In this document: piece after piece, positions 21,435-32,300 of the stretch
Layout: every line of letters starts with the position of its first letter
Position numbering within the stretch: position 1 is the stretch's first letter
Source of the DNA: Pyrrhosoma nymphula
Taxonomy: Eukaryota > Arthropoda > Insecta > Odonata > Coenagrionidae
Direction: 5' to 3'
DNA length: 64,000 bases
Assembly: GCA_963573305.1 (NCBI GenBank)
Contig: OY754332.1
Span: 139,183,977-139,247,976, forward strand
Program-made: the position numbers and the translations under genes
The notes under the pieces: generated by a model
Told to the model about the DNA's origin: nothing
The model's database searches: none
The model's input: the letters and a program-made list of their open reading frames with translations, nothing else

Positions 21435-22645
21435 AAAAAGAGATCAGCGAACCAAGATGGTACAATGCGGAAGTGATAAATCGTTAATACGACAGAGATG
21501 CCACGCCAGGATAAACAAATTCCGTTGTGTTAATCGATGATCGCAAATTAATAATTGAAAAAATATAAATTGTATACAGCCGCTACAGAGGAAGTGTTTC
21601 AGAATGCATTCATGGATTTTAAAAGAAAAACACAAGCAGAACAGTTACAGGATAACCCAAAATCTTTTTGGTCACTCGTAAGGGAAGTTCAAAGCAATAG
21701 TGCAATAGTTAATCCACTACGAAACGAAAAGGGTGAATTATTCACCAGCAGTTCGAAAAAATCCATTTAATTAAACTCCTACTTTCAAAGTGTGTTCACC
21801 AAGTCATCACTGATAGCATCCGTCATGGCAAATGATCATTTCCAGCAAAATATGTCGCCTATCGATATTTGCATTCACGGAATAGAAACTTGTTAAAATA
21901 TCTAAGTCAAAATAAATCCCCAGGTCCTGAAGAAATTCCTGCCTGCGTATAAGGAGAATTAGCTTCAGAAATAGCTCCCTATCAGCAGAAACTATTTAGT
22001 AAATCCATCAAAGAACAAACATATATTACCCAAGGACTGGAAAATGGCAAATGCCACTCCCACATTTAATGGCGGTGATAAAGAACAGTCATCGAATTAC
22101 GAATCGATATCCCTCACATCCATCTCGCGTTAAGTCCTTGAACATACAATAGCAAGATAAGTTACGAGACACCTCGATATGCCGAACTTGCCAATAAAAA
22201 CGCAACAGGGATTCAGAGAAGGAAGATCTTGCGAAACTCAATAAGTATTTTTGCCCACGATATTTTAATCCCGGGTTCCAGTTGACAATATTTTTCTTGA
22301 CTTTAAAAAGGCATTTGATTGATTTTCCCATTTAAAGTTGCTTATAAAATTTTACGGGTTAGACGACGACGTAATTTCCTGGGCTAGAGAATTCTTAAGC
22401 AATTGCGTACAAAAGGGTTGTGCTAGACGGCGCTATCTCTAATGAAGTAAAAGTCACATCGAAAGTCCCACAGGAGAATGTCATAGGCCCACTTCTGTTC
22501 CTTTTGTATATTAGCTATGTCGGTGAAGTAGTTAACAGTCATCTTCGATTATTCGCAGACTACACAGTAGTGCATTGGAAAATCCGTAGTCATAATGATA
22601 AGCAAGCGCTAATGAAGCACCTCGAGGCAATACAAAGGAAATAAA
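21435..22645 (+). pseudogene. CR1/jockey-like LINE reverse-transcriptase pseudogene
   Basis: The longest RT relic in the window. In order: EISEPRWYNAEV near 21,440 (linker after the endonuclease); NPKSFWSLVREV near 21,655; LNSYFQSVFT near 21,772; SPGPEEIPA near 21,918; LPKDWKMANATPTF near 22,033; NYESISLTSI near 22,098; QGFREGRSCETQ near 22,206; DNIFLDFKKAFD near 22,284 (RT motif A, aspartate kept); VPQENVIGPLLFLLYI near 22,468 (motif B); and LRLFADYTVVHW near 22,545 (motif C, where FADD has become FADY). Reading it needs several frame changes and crosses many stops. The catalytic Asp-to-Tyr change alone would inactivate it. Both the endonuclease and the C-terminus are missing. Confidence 0.85.
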
Positions 22646-22699
22646 ATTTTATTTCGTAATCTGATTTCCCGTAGTAAGTCGGATTTCGTAAAATTTTAT

Positions 22700-22816
22700 C
22701 TACACCTACAAAATACCCTGCAAGCCACAAGGGTGTGCGGTAGGGGGTGAGCAGTCACCAACATGCATTGCAGTATACCCTATTAAAGTTAGTGTAACTA
22801 CGACTATTGATTGGTA
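22700..22816 (-). mobile_element. LINE 3' terminus copy between direct repeats
   Basis: TCTACACCTACAAAATACCC, CAAGCCACAAGGGTGTGCGG, GTAGGGGGTGAGCAGTCACC, CAACATGCATTGCAG: the common unit with a deletion in the centre. It is bracketed by a direct repeat, GTCGGATTTCGTAAAA plus flanks, at 22,677-22,699 and 22,817-22,839 (21 of 23 identical), which reads like a target-site duplication made at insertion. Confidence 0.65.
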
Positions 22817-23085
22817 TGTCGGATTTCGTAAAATGTTATTCACGTCGACAGAAAAAAATTGATTTGGAAATTACGAAATAGATTAATTATAAATTATGCT
22901 ACATACAGAGATAAGCTACAACTACGGGTTCTAAAGACACCAATCCCCGGCTTTTGGTCTGCACTTGAAGTATAATTGTGGCTGCTGCCGTCACGACAAT
23001 CGTACGACGTGAAATGAGCCGAATGTGTATCCGAGAATAGTCGTGGCTAGACAACCAAAGGCAATCCTCACCAGCGCGGCGTGCG

Positions 23086-23117
23086 CATTACATCTACGTG
23101 GAGCCCTGCAAGCCACC
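23086..23117 (-). mobile_element. LINE 3' terminus fragment
   Basis: ACATCTACGTGGAGCCCTGC, then AAGCCACC; the unit is cut off where the TTAA-bordered repeat begins at 23,118. The junction suggests the latter inserted into the LINE end. Confidence 0.5.
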
Positions 23118-25432
23118 TTAAGGAGGTAGGATCGAGAAATTAAAGATATGTAATTTTTTTCATATTTGGGGTACTAATAGAAAAAAATGTCCTCCATCTA
23201 TATCAGTCAAAAGATACCCCTCATTCCACACTACTTTTTCCGTAAATTGCAGTTGAAATTACATACGCTTAATGGACAGAATGGGAGTCACCTCGGAAAA
23301 AGCTCTGTTTTCATATCGCAAACATATGTCATTTTTTCAAAAAACTGATATTATGTGGGCATTTTTCAAATAAATAAAATGGTAACCTTACAAAGGAACT
23401 GACCCTTCTTAGTTTTTAAGATATTAGCGTTCTTTTGCACTTATTGCAGACGAAATTCGTTAGTGAGTTTAAAATGGCGCTGCAGTCGGTTGAGGCTTTA
23501 GCAACGCTGCAATCCGCGGTTAGTTTGAAATACTCGGTTACTTCCAATATATTTTCACCGAATTTAATTAGAAGTTGTCTCACTTAAAACTTACTTGAAT
23601 AAGTAAAACTCAACAATGGAGTTGTTAGAACTTGAATGTTAATTTCATACGTAAATATTACCGGCGATGAAGGGTGGATTGCAAGAACGATTGATGAAGC
23701 GCATATTGCTATACTTGCATTGCACTTGAAGCGCTGGCATTTCATTCAGAGGCTCCAAAAGCAATCTTAGCAGTGTTTGAAACGGGTATGGCAATGACGA
23801 AGGCGTGCATCAGGCATATTAATTTCAGTTCTTTCTCGAAATGCAGACGAGGGGTCCCGTATCATTCGCCGAGACTAGTTTCATCTTAAAACATATTCGA
23901 AACTAGAGAAATAATGTTTCGTTCAGACCCGCCGACAGTGTTTTTGAAAATATTTCAAATCCCGAGCGTAAAAAAACGTTGAGATTAAGGTGGCTGGAGC
24001 GGTAATCGTGAGTCGTTGAAGGCACATTCTAATAACTTTCAAGTAAATCGAAAAAAAATATTCTTGGACCACATTTAACTCAAGTACACCTTGGAAATAC
24101 GTTGGAAATCACCATACATGCAGTAATATATTTGATGCAAGAGTTATGTATCAAATTTTCGCCTTAATTAAAGCATTGTTTTGACTTGGATTCTCGGGGT
24201 GAAATTCAAAATTTACGGGAAAATCATATCTAAATACTCTTTTCTTACTCGGCATGATACCTTTATATTTGTTAGCAGCTATTATAATAATATGAAACTT
24301 ATTATTTCATAATTAGGAGAAAATCTGTACATAAGTAATCAAATTGTTTCAAAATATATGCCATGTGCCATAAGAGTACTTGTTAAAATATCATTGAGTT
24401 GCCTGGAAACCAAATCGGTAGCATGCAGTTTTTTTCACTTTTATCGAAAGATATTACTAATAAGGACACGTATGCAAAGTTTCACGCAAATCTGTACATA
24501 AACAAAAATCGCTCCAGCCACCTTAAAAGAGAAATAGTACCCGATGAGCGCCCGAACCTGCAAACCTTGCGCTCGAGGTCGATAACGCTACCAACTAGCC
24601 TACGAAGAACTATAGTCGTGAAGGGGAAACATGGCATTATGTTATCTAATTCTGGAGTGGCCACGGCACAGCAATCTTAGCTCCGATTTGAGTTATTTTT
24701 TGCGCATAAGAAGCTTTATTATGTTCCCGAGGGTCTTATTTATACGCGAAAACTATCACTGTTTACATATATCAAGTCAGGCTTCATAATTTGGGAGGAC
24801 ACTGGTACAGAAATCGCAAATTATGATATATACTTGGAACGTGTTTGAGTGTCCTCTTCGCCTGGGAAGTGTGTGAGGGAAATTTGTACATTAATTTCTT
24901 ATTGTGCGAGCAATTGACGTAAGATAAATATCAAGCACGGTATCAATGATTCACTGGAATGCTAAAATCATCAATGTACGCCAAAATACCCTGTTGAAAG
25001 TTAATTAGAAAATACGAAGTGCGGGATTTCCCTTCCATCACTAGATATTTCTTCCACTTTCATCACATCGGCGTTGCCAGATTATTTTACAAAGAAATAA
25101 AGTAATAATGAAAGATATTTTAAGGTTGATCTAAAGGAATATTCTAATAAAATTTCGAATATTTACATAATTACTGGCAGTGTCAGAATAATATACATTC
25201 ATTTATACCTGAAGCAAAATCACTATTTTGACTCCATTTAGAGGCTGAGAAAAGTATTATTTTAAACTTTTCCATGATTACTGTGGATCTGTAGTGCATA
25301 TTTTTTTCTTTTCGATAGCTTAGGCATTTTTTAAGAGAGAGAAGTATTTTGTTTAACAGCGTAAAAGCGTGTCAAAAGAAGTGAAGTTACTCTTCGGTTT
25401 TGACTCACATGGTCGCGAGTCAACCTCCTTAA
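23118..25432. mobile_element. Possible TTAA-bordered outer element
   Basis: TTAAGGAGGTAGGATCG at the left end and CGAGTCAACCTCCTTAA at the right are inverted relatives (about 15 of 19 positions). Each contains TTAA and the sequence GGAGGT. TTAA target choice is typical of piggyBac-type elements. The interior is A+T-rich, with no transposase seen. It contains the better-supported inner element at 23,989-24,522 and a further TTAAGGTTGAT end at 25,122. The outer pairing is uncertain because all these ends are similar. Confidence 0.35.
23989..24522. mobile_element. TTAA-flanked 534-bp MITE
   Basis: GGTGGCTGGAGCG at 23,989-24,001 is exactly inverted as CGCTCCAGCCACC at 24,510-24,522, and TTAA stands directly outside both ends (23,985-23,988 and 24,523-24,526). 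Perfect 13-bp terminal repeats with TTAA duplications fit a piggyBac-type non-autonomous element. The interior is A+T-rich, with only short frames. Related ends occur at 23,118, 25,122, 25,432, 31,791 and 32,086. Confidence 0.65.
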
Positions 25433-25867
25433 GATTTCGTGGCAGGGGGGAAACTACGACGATAGCCACAAACATACGCATAAAACCGGTAGTTTAAATA
25501 TACATGGTCACTCATAACAATCATATGAAACTCCCACCCTCAATAGGTAAAGTAGAATTTTCACTTGTGCTTAATAACACAACAACATTACTAACACTTC
25601 ACACCGCTTGATATATCCGGCATTATTTTATTTTGTTCTTTGCATGAAGTAGCATCTCGTAGCATTCATAAATTAACAGTATGAATAACATTAACCACTA
25701 GATGTGTCTAGAGCATTGTTCTGCATGTTTTCATGTTCATTTACGTATCAATCTCCCAATTTTCTGGTTGGACTGCGCACTGTTCTCCCGACTGCTTTTT
25801 GGCCTGCGCCTAGCGGCCGGGGGAGCGTGCGAGGTTCTGATTTGTGCTGGACGAGTGCTGAATGCCT

Positions 25868-25932
25868 GGTGTGGAATCACCCCGTGCCACACACCCTAGT
25901 GGTGGCTTGCACGGTACTTCGTAGATGTAAAT
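25868..25932 (+). mobile_element. LINE 3' terminus copy, GCACGGTACTTC variant
   Basis: GGTGTGGAATCACCCCGTGCC, CACACCCTAGTGGTGGCTTG, CACGGTACTTCGTAGATGTA. It matches the variant at 17,259 and 29,638 (GATTCCAC, GTACCGT). It ends in TAGATGTAAA instead of two hexamers. The G+C-rich piece before it (25,800-25,860) may be part of the same insertion. Confidence 0.6.
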
Positions 25933-26164
25933 AACCTACTATACCTTATGAACTCGAGATCTTCAAATACCTAGCAGACCTGCGACATAGTTTCAGCATC
26001 CTTTCCTTCTCCATTAAAATATCCCCATCGGCTCAGAAAGGCGAACGTGTATACTGTCGCATCTCCTAGCGTACGCCGAAGCCGTCCAATTTACAGGAGG
26101 CAAGCAGCACCTCACCACCTTCCTATTTCCGAGGGGTTTCCTTCGCCGCCCCTGACCGCGTGTC

Positions 26165-26560
26165 CCTCCCTCACCACATCCACTCCCCCCCCCCCTTTGA
26201 CAGCCACATCCACTCCTCCTCCTCCGCAGTCTTAACCTTGTGCCGTCCTCCGTACACTGCCTCCCCTCCCCCCCCTCCACCTCCCCCCTCAACCTCCCAC
26301 CCTCCCTCCCCACAAGGTCACTCCCTTAGGTTCATGGACGCATGGCCATATCAAACACCAACCACCACCTCCTCCTCCATCCCCACCTCCCCCCCCCAGC
26401 CCTGGCCACACTCCCTCCCTTTCCCCCACGCCTCCCCTCCCCGCCCTAAACCTACAACCTGCCCGCCTTCCTTCCTCCCCTCCAAACTCGCCCCCGCTCC
26501 CAGCCGTGCTTCCAATAGCCTCCCCCTCCCCTCCCACTCCTCCGCCGGACACCCTCACAA
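26165..26560. repeat. C-rich strand-asymmetric island 2 (C on plus)
   Basis: Runs of CCCCCCCCCC (26,186-26,196), CCTCCCC and CTCCTCCTCC fill about 400 bp. The plus frame of 160 codons is Pro/Ser/Thr/His low-complexity and the minus frames are Gly/Glu/Arg; neither looks genic. An interior piece (26,320-26,350) is less biased. Confidence 0.7.
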
Positions 26561-26573
26561 CCCACAAAGTCAC

Positions 26574-26640
26574 ATTTCTACATCTACATTCAACGCCGGG
26601 GCGTGTGGCAGGGGTTTACGGGTCATACCACGGTCGATTT
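26574..26640 (-). mobile_element. LINE 3' terminus copy, deleted centre
   Basis: TTTCTACATCTACATTCAAC, then GGGGCGTGTGGCAGGGG, GGTCATACCACGG. The CCCTGCAAGCCACC segment is missing. It begins at the edge of the C-rich island. Confidence 0.5.
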
Positions 26641-27072
26641 AATCGAAGCATAAAATTAGGGAAAAGAGACAGCAAAACGGGCAGATTCAAAATACTATTT
26701 TTTCGGGGCCGATTTGAGACCACCGTGGCAGAAATGAAGACTTGGTAATTAGGTTGTTCGACGAGAGTTGCTAATTTGTGAATCTGCTATACAGCGCAGT
26801 CTTGAATAAGTGTGTGGTTTCCTTTGGGGAAAATGAAAATATTTTCCATCCAGAATCGACTGAAATATATCCGGCGGTAATTAGAATTCGCTTCGATGCA
26901 ACATAGGGTGTTTTACAACAATTGACTTGAATTGAAAATAATTCTACAAGCAGGTTCGGGAATTGAGTAAAACCATTGGGCGGAGGCTAAAGGATTAAAT
27001 GCTCGACTTTAAGCACCATCTTCCCTAGCTAATGTATATCCCTTAAATTAATTTAATCTAAATTTAATAGGG

Positions 27073-27528
27073 TATAGTATTATGCATGTTGGTGACTAGG
27101 AGGGAAATGTTATTTTGGACAATGAGGCATTTTTTATACGTTTTCCTCAATTCCACCTATTCCTCTTACTTGGATATGCCTCCTTCTGCAGACTTGCCCA
27201 AGGCATGTTTCAATTTCAATCACCCCTTACTTGACCTCTCCACATTCCGTTACTCCTTTACCACTCGTATCAAAAAACTTCTTGCCTCCTAATGTAACCG
27301 GTTTGTTCTCCATAGTGTTAGATTATATGGGACCACCAGTATTGTTATTTTTTCATTATTTATTTTATTATTGTTGATTAATTTCTTTAATTGTTATATA
27401 TTCAATGTAATAGGTCATTTGTGGCTGTTTTTTAATATTTTAATAAATAAATAAATAAGAAATAAAATTTCCCCCCCTCCTACACACCCTTGAAGTGGCT
27501 TACAGGGTATTTCGTAGATGTAGATGTA
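27073..27528 (+). mobile_element. LINE 3' terminus interrupted by a second insertion
   Basis: The 5' half of the unit (ATTATGCATGTTGGTGACTAG, to about 27,102) and its 3' half (CCTACACACCCTTG, AAGTGGCTTACAGGG, TAGATGTAGATG, 27,478-27,528) are separated by about 375 bp. The two halves are consecutive in other copies, so the intervening DNA is a later insertion. Confidence 0.6.
27105..27470 (+). mobile_element. Retroelement 3' end with TAAA tail, nested
   Basis: A frame at 27,180-27,292 ends PPSADLPKA, then LSTFRYSFTTRIKKLLAS and a stop, resembling the last residues of LINE RT proteins (LPPS....S...F+..+...LL). About 140 bp of A+T-rich 3' UTR follow, then AATAAATAAATAAATAAG at 27,439-27,459, a tail like those of many LINEs. 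The whole block sits inside the older LINE 3' end at 27,073-27,528. The family assignment is weak; the tail and the nesting are clear. Confidence 0.45.
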
Positions 27529-27694
27529 TTCCTTAACGCTCGATTCACACGCCTTCACAGCATCCCTTGTGGTCAACGTTGTTCAAGTGTGACCCTCTGT
27601 AACGTACTGAACAAGTCAGTTGACTCAAGCTGTGCCAGACAAGTGTCCGGAATTTCTGTGGTGTCCTTTCCTTCCAACCGCCATACTCTTCGGC

Positions 27695-27790
27695 ATCTGT
27701 GGCGCACAAGTTATTTCCTCGCCTACTAATCCTCAAGTCGCGGGTTCCCGTCCCGCCTGAATAGATGTGTCACCATCCATAGTTTCGAGG
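27695..27790 (+). mobile_element. tRNA-derived SINE, family B, copy 1
   Basis: TCGCCTACTAATCCTCAAG (anticodon-arm zone), GCGGGTTCCCGTCCCGCCTG (B-box with two changes from GGTTCGAGTCC), then the body GTGTCACCATCC. Copies at 43,268 and 49,085 share CTCGCCTGCTAATCC and CCGCCTGGGT or its variants. The A-box side is worn. Confidence 0.6.
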
Positions 27791-27829
27791 GCTTATAAAT
27801 ATAAATTAAATGACTGTGAGAAAGGATTA

Positions 27830-27957
27830 TTCAGTCCTGAATTCCCTCATTGATAAAGACTATATGTATTTAATTTTGTTATTATTCTCATTTCATCAAC
27901 CGACTTGAACCCCAGCACCTGCTAACAGCACCACGCATTTAGTCTATGCCACCTGAT
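27830..27957 (-). mobile_element. tRNA-derived SINE, family C
   Basis: The minus strand reads AGGTGGCATAGACTAAATGCG (A-box zone), GTGCTGTTAGCAGGTGCTGG, GGTTCAAGTCGG (B-box) and then ATGAAATGAGAATAATAACA, an A-rich body. Spacing between the boxes and the A-rich 3' part fit a tRNA-derived SINE. No other copy was noticed in this window. Confidence 0.6.
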
Positions 27958-29637
27958 CTTTCACTCCATGTCTCCGATGAAGTGTCTCAGTACGGGTGTT
28001 TTCACTTTATGCTTCTCTCTTTGCAAACTTACATTCTGAAAACACTCTTGTAGCCACCGAGAATGCTTTATCTGACAGAGATATTAATTCTTATACGTAC
28101 AAAAACATTCTACCTCACCGAGGTAATATTTCCATCGATGTACGTGAAAAATTCCAATTTATATGAAGATTCTCTGCATATTACTTCACATGCATCGAGC
28201 TTCTCTCTTTCGCATACTCAGACTGTACCACTTTGTGATGGACAGTTAGTATTAGCCAGCAACATCAATACCTTGCAATAAAACCACTCCCTCCCACTCC
28301 CACACTCGGTGACATATTTTCGGAGTGCAGAAGCTATTTTTCTTCATTTTCTCTCCAGGGGAAAAATGTGTCATATATAGCTCTAAATAGTTTCTTTGGA
28401 GACCCAAAGATTCGAAAAAAATACTAGGAAAGACCTTTTAGAGAGTAACATATTTCAACGCAACGTTTTCGGTGGATGGGAGTTTCAAATTCTTAAGAAC
28501 GGCCTTTCTTCGAAAGGATTAGAGATGTACAAAAAAAGACGACCACTACTGCGAACTTGAAGTGCTAGTGCTATTACGTAACGCCGGCAGCATTGTAAAT
28601 CACAATCGTTTTGTGCAAAACTAATAACGTTGAGTTATCATCAGCTCGTTTCGCTTATGAAGCCGATTTAAGAGGAGAACTAAGCAAATGCGACGTTGTT
28701 CGTTAATAGGGAAGGGAACAAGTAGGCTTAACACGTATATTGATTCGAAGTTTGAGTAGAACAGGTAAGTTGTTTCGTGCAAGGGCAAATGTAACAGATG
28801 TAGGATATTTTTCTACTTATTCTATACTCTGGCGCCTTACAGAAATACTGAAATAACAAAACAAATAAAAATGTATAAGTAATGTAATTTACGGAGAACA
28901 ACGAAAAAAGGGGAAAGATATCCACCGCGAGAGAAAGTATATACCCTTTGCAAGGCATTCACAGGAAAATTTTGGAATGATTTTAACCCAAGCTTTAGAG
29001 ATTGTTTCAGTTAGTTTTTCCTCGAATGGGGAGACCTGGTGTTACAGGAGCCAACTAGGAATCAACTCCTGAATTTTTATGACCTACGGTCATCGAATGC
29101 TTGACCCGAAAAGTTTAGATACACAGCTCACTAACAATTTTACTTCAGTGGGACTCAGCAGGACACATTGATCTCTGCTTTGAAATTCGAAATTGGTGAA
29201 AAAAGTGCCATTCTTTCACGGTTTTCAAATTTTTGAAGAAGACCCTCACGGATTACGGCGACTGCCGTAAATCTCCCTCCCCTAAGATGGGACGAAATCT
29301 GATTGAATTCTATTGGCATTCATACCGAAAAGGCTGCCAGCGAACATTTTTATATCTTCGTTATAACGAACCAACTCGGCGAATGAAAACCCTCATGTAA
29401 CTTAACGTAACACCTCAGACAGGACGAAACAGTCACCTCCGCAGTTACATGAGAATGAAAACCCTTAACTAACTTCTCTACTTACTTTTGCATATTTTTC
29501 GTACTTCTTTTTAACTTCCTTGCCTTGTTGAATACCATCGTGGGCTACTCGTTAGCGGGAGTGACGTTTCTATAGCGGAATAAAATTCTTTTCGTATGCT
29601 CTTGTTCTCGCGTCGAGTTCGTGACTTTCTTCCTAAT
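27958..29637. other. Stretch with no recognised feature
   Basis: A+T-rich. No frame above 76 codons and no repeat partner noticed. Confidence 0.5.
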
Positions 29638-29712
29638 CTTCATCTACATATGCGAAATATGTACCGTCAAGCCACCTCCAGGGTGAGTTTCAATGGGTGA
29701 TTCCACATTAGG
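29638..29712 (-). mobile_element. LINE 3' terminus copy, GTACCGTCAAG variant
   Basis: CTTCATCTACATATGCGAAA, GTACCGTCAAGCCACCTCC, AGGGTGAG, GGGTGATTCCACATTAG. It is the rightmost member seen; none was noticed from here to the end of the window. Confidence 0.55.
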
Positions 29713-29794
29713 CATGCAGTCCTCGTCCCAGTTCAAACTTGACCCTCGCACGATCCCAAGGCCGCTAGGCGAACAACTGAAATGATACAAGAAC

Positions 29795-30052
29795 CAGTGA
29801 CGAATCCCGGATTTTGGTTTGGGGGGGCTTAATCTGAAGCCTGGGGGGTCCTCTCTTGGTACAATTTCATTCGTTATTGCAATTTATTTATGGATACTTT
29901 TTTATATAAAACGGCTTTGTTATTACCTTTTTCCCCTCTCGAACCCTTGTATTTTTCATCCAATATAATACAGGTTGAAACTAAACTAACAATATGATTT
30001 GAAACTTCAGGGGGGGCTGAAGCCCCTCAAGCCCCCCCTGGCTACGTGCCTG
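29795..30052. mobile_element. Short G/C-ended MITE (GGCTACGTGCC type)
   Basis: The left end CAGTGACGAATCCCGG, then TTTGGGGGGGCTTAATCTG, and the right end AGCCCCTCAAGCCCCCCC, TGGCTACGTGCCTG are imperfect inverses. The inner right part, GGGGGGCTGAAGCCCC, is itself palindromic. The core is A+T-rich. Ends of the GTAGCCAGGGGGG kind occur in small repeats of several animals; the assignment here rests on the imperfect pairing and the sharp G+C contrast. Confidence 0.5.
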
Positions 30053-30904
30053 ACAAGAACTCTAGGATATAAACAGAGGAGCTATCGCGAGGCATTTGTA
30101 AGCTGAAACTCTAGTAAATATTTCGCTAGCCTACTCCCGTGATCCGATTCACCGCACCTTTTACGTCAGTTTATATGAGAATAGGAGCTGTATTCTCACC
30201 CAGTTGAAATACACGGAGCCAAGATTTCCATTCAGCATGACTGGAAAGGAAGTCATTGCATTAATACTTGGATTGGATAGCTCTCCGGTTCCTGCAGACG
30301 CGAATACGTCACGTGATAGCATCACGACACCCTGATACGCATAAATGTATATGCACCAATTTTCACGGAAAACTTAAGCATATGCACCAATTTCCCCAGT
30401 GCCCTAGTCAATAAAATCCTAAAGATCCCAACTCCACCGAAAGAGTTCGCAAGACAGAAGGATCTACTCAAACGTCGCCTCCCTCGCCACATAGCGAGCA
30501 ACACCTGTGGGAATTGGCAACCATCACAAGTCGCAGAATTTCATCAGGATTTTCAACACTTCGGCACAGAGAGGTCCAACCTCCATTTTCCTCCAACTCC
30601 GATTAGGGATTTACTCCTAGTCTCCATCCTTCAGCACAACAGCACACCTCGTGGGCGATGTCCTTCCGCCGCGTGGGTTTCCACAAGGCTGACCACGCTG
30701 GAGGTAGTGGTGGGGGGTCCAACCCTCCCCACCGTCTTTCACACATAAACCATCTCCTCTCATTCGTAGGCCGTCTTCCACGCACGCAAGAGCGCCCACT
30801 TTTGTTTGCATTCGCGGAGGTTTATATGTATATATACATACTGTGCCGTCGTCACGACCATGAGTGTAGAATGTTCCGATGGTTTCAATTACGCCCCATT
30901 TCTT
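30053..30904. other. Unassigned sequence
   Basis: Mixed composition, becoming G+C-rich from 30,600. The 120-codon frames on both strands (30,617-31,023) overlap each other and the C-rich island and show no domain. Confidence 0.4.
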
Positions 30905-31040
30905 GGTCTTATCTCTCTCTTCCCCCCAAACACCCGTCGCCAACCAACGAACACAACCCCCATCCCCCCGCTCTCCGGCTCCGCTTCCCACGCCCCCCCC
31001 CCTTCTCTAGATCCCTCATGTAAGGGGGGGGGGCACCCCT
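30905..31040. repeat. C-rich island 3, switching to G
   Basis: CCCCCCAAACACCC, CCCCATCCCCCCG and CCCCCCCCC up to 31,005, then GGGGGGGGGG at 31,023-31,033. The C-run and G-run can pair. Confidence 0.6.
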
Positions 31041-31790
31041 ACCATTCTCCCTCCGCCGTCCCATCACTGCCGCTGCGCGAACTAGTAGTCGCCCGACAGG
31101 TTACCGCACGGAGCGTCGAGACAAGGGAGACGGAGGAGTAGAGGCGAAAACAAAAGCGTAAACGAAAGCGCAAGGGAGAGAGTGAGTATAATCTAGCGCC
31201 TTCGAAACGAGGGTTACTGACAATTGCCAATTATACACGCTTTCGCTTCTCTCGACCAGCATCCCCAGTTCCCTCCAAAGCCAATGTTTAACGGTAAAAA
31301 AATTAGTCAAACACACCGAACGGATTTGAGTATCGTGTAACAGGAAGAAATTGAATGATATGTTACTTGATTCAAAGTAATTGATGGGTAGGATGGTGGC
31401 TATAAATAACTTCACTCTAATCCCCTTTTACCTCTGGAAAAACGCTAAGTGACCTCTGAGGGCAATTAAATTATTAGTTTAAGAATTTCTCAGCACCGCA
31501 ACTAATACCCTTCTGGAAAGTGTGATATATTTGCGTAAGCTGTTGCTAACCCTAATTTTACCTTTCTAACCACTACTGAGCTACCATCGTTCGCTCTGGT
31601 TGTTCGTACGATCGCAAGTTAGTAGAAATAAAGGAAGAATGGAAAATGTGTTTTAAAAACATAGACGGATATATACATTATCTACATGTATAGGGAAGAA
31701 GCCAGACGCACAGGATGCCGTTTCTTAATAAAAACCATGCAGAGAAATAATAAAGTCCAATAATACCAAAGAAATAGTAAAATCCTTCAC
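31041..31790. other. Stretch with no recognised feature
   Basis: A+T-rich after 31,200, with nothing recognisable on either strand. Confidence 0.5.
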
Positions 31791-32082
31791 GGTTGTCTTT
31801 GAGCGAGATTTTTCCCTAGTCATAATAGAGACAATATTTAAATGTTATTTTTGAATTTAAGCAACTTTTACAAGCATGGGGTAAATATTGTAACATTAAT
31901 AACGCAAAAAAATAGTTTTAAATTGCTGTAATTCTCTGTTATTAATTTCTTTGCAAATAACTGTAAAAGTGTAATGGCAAGTGACTAATATTTTGCTCTC
32001 ATTGGAAAGATAAGATTTTTTTCTTTAAAATGAAGCCATATTCATCGGATTTTACGTGAACTGATATCTCGCTCAAACTACC
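31791..32082. mobile_element. Worn relative of the TTAA-bordered MITE
   Basis: GGTTGTCTTTGAGCGAGAT at the left and ATCTCGCTCAAACTACC (then TTAA at 32,083) at the right are inverted relatives. They resemble the GGTGGCTGGAGCG ends of the 24-kb element. The left TTAA has been lost. A+T-rich core of about 290 bp. Confidence 0.45.
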
Positions 32083-32234
32083 TTAAATAGCGACCAGAAA
32101 CGGCTTCTTAACCGAGGTGAACGGAGGTAAGTCAATGCCACTCCGTCAACCATTATTAAACCCTAGCAGGAGTGCTCACGCATTAAAAGTTAAGGAATGA
32201 TGATGTAAACTCAGTGGAGTTCACAAAATAATTT

Positions 32235-32300
32235 ATTAAACTTTCCGACCCTGGTTTCGACTTACAAAGCAATTATCAAGGCTTATATTTTGTTATGTAG
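32235..32300. repeat. Relative of the 1.1-kb foldback arm
   Basis: CGACCCTGGTTTCGACTT, then AGCAATTATCAAGG, matches the inner arm of 1,100-1,136 with a few changes, but no inverse partner follows. Either the second arm was lost or the unit is a single-arm ancestor. Confidence 0.5.

Noticed and set aside
13431..29712. Regularly recurring unit that might suggest a CRISPR-like array
   Set aside because: Spacing is irregular (kilobases), orientation is mixed, and the unit follows an RT C-terminus. It is a LINE 3' end in eukaryotic DNA.
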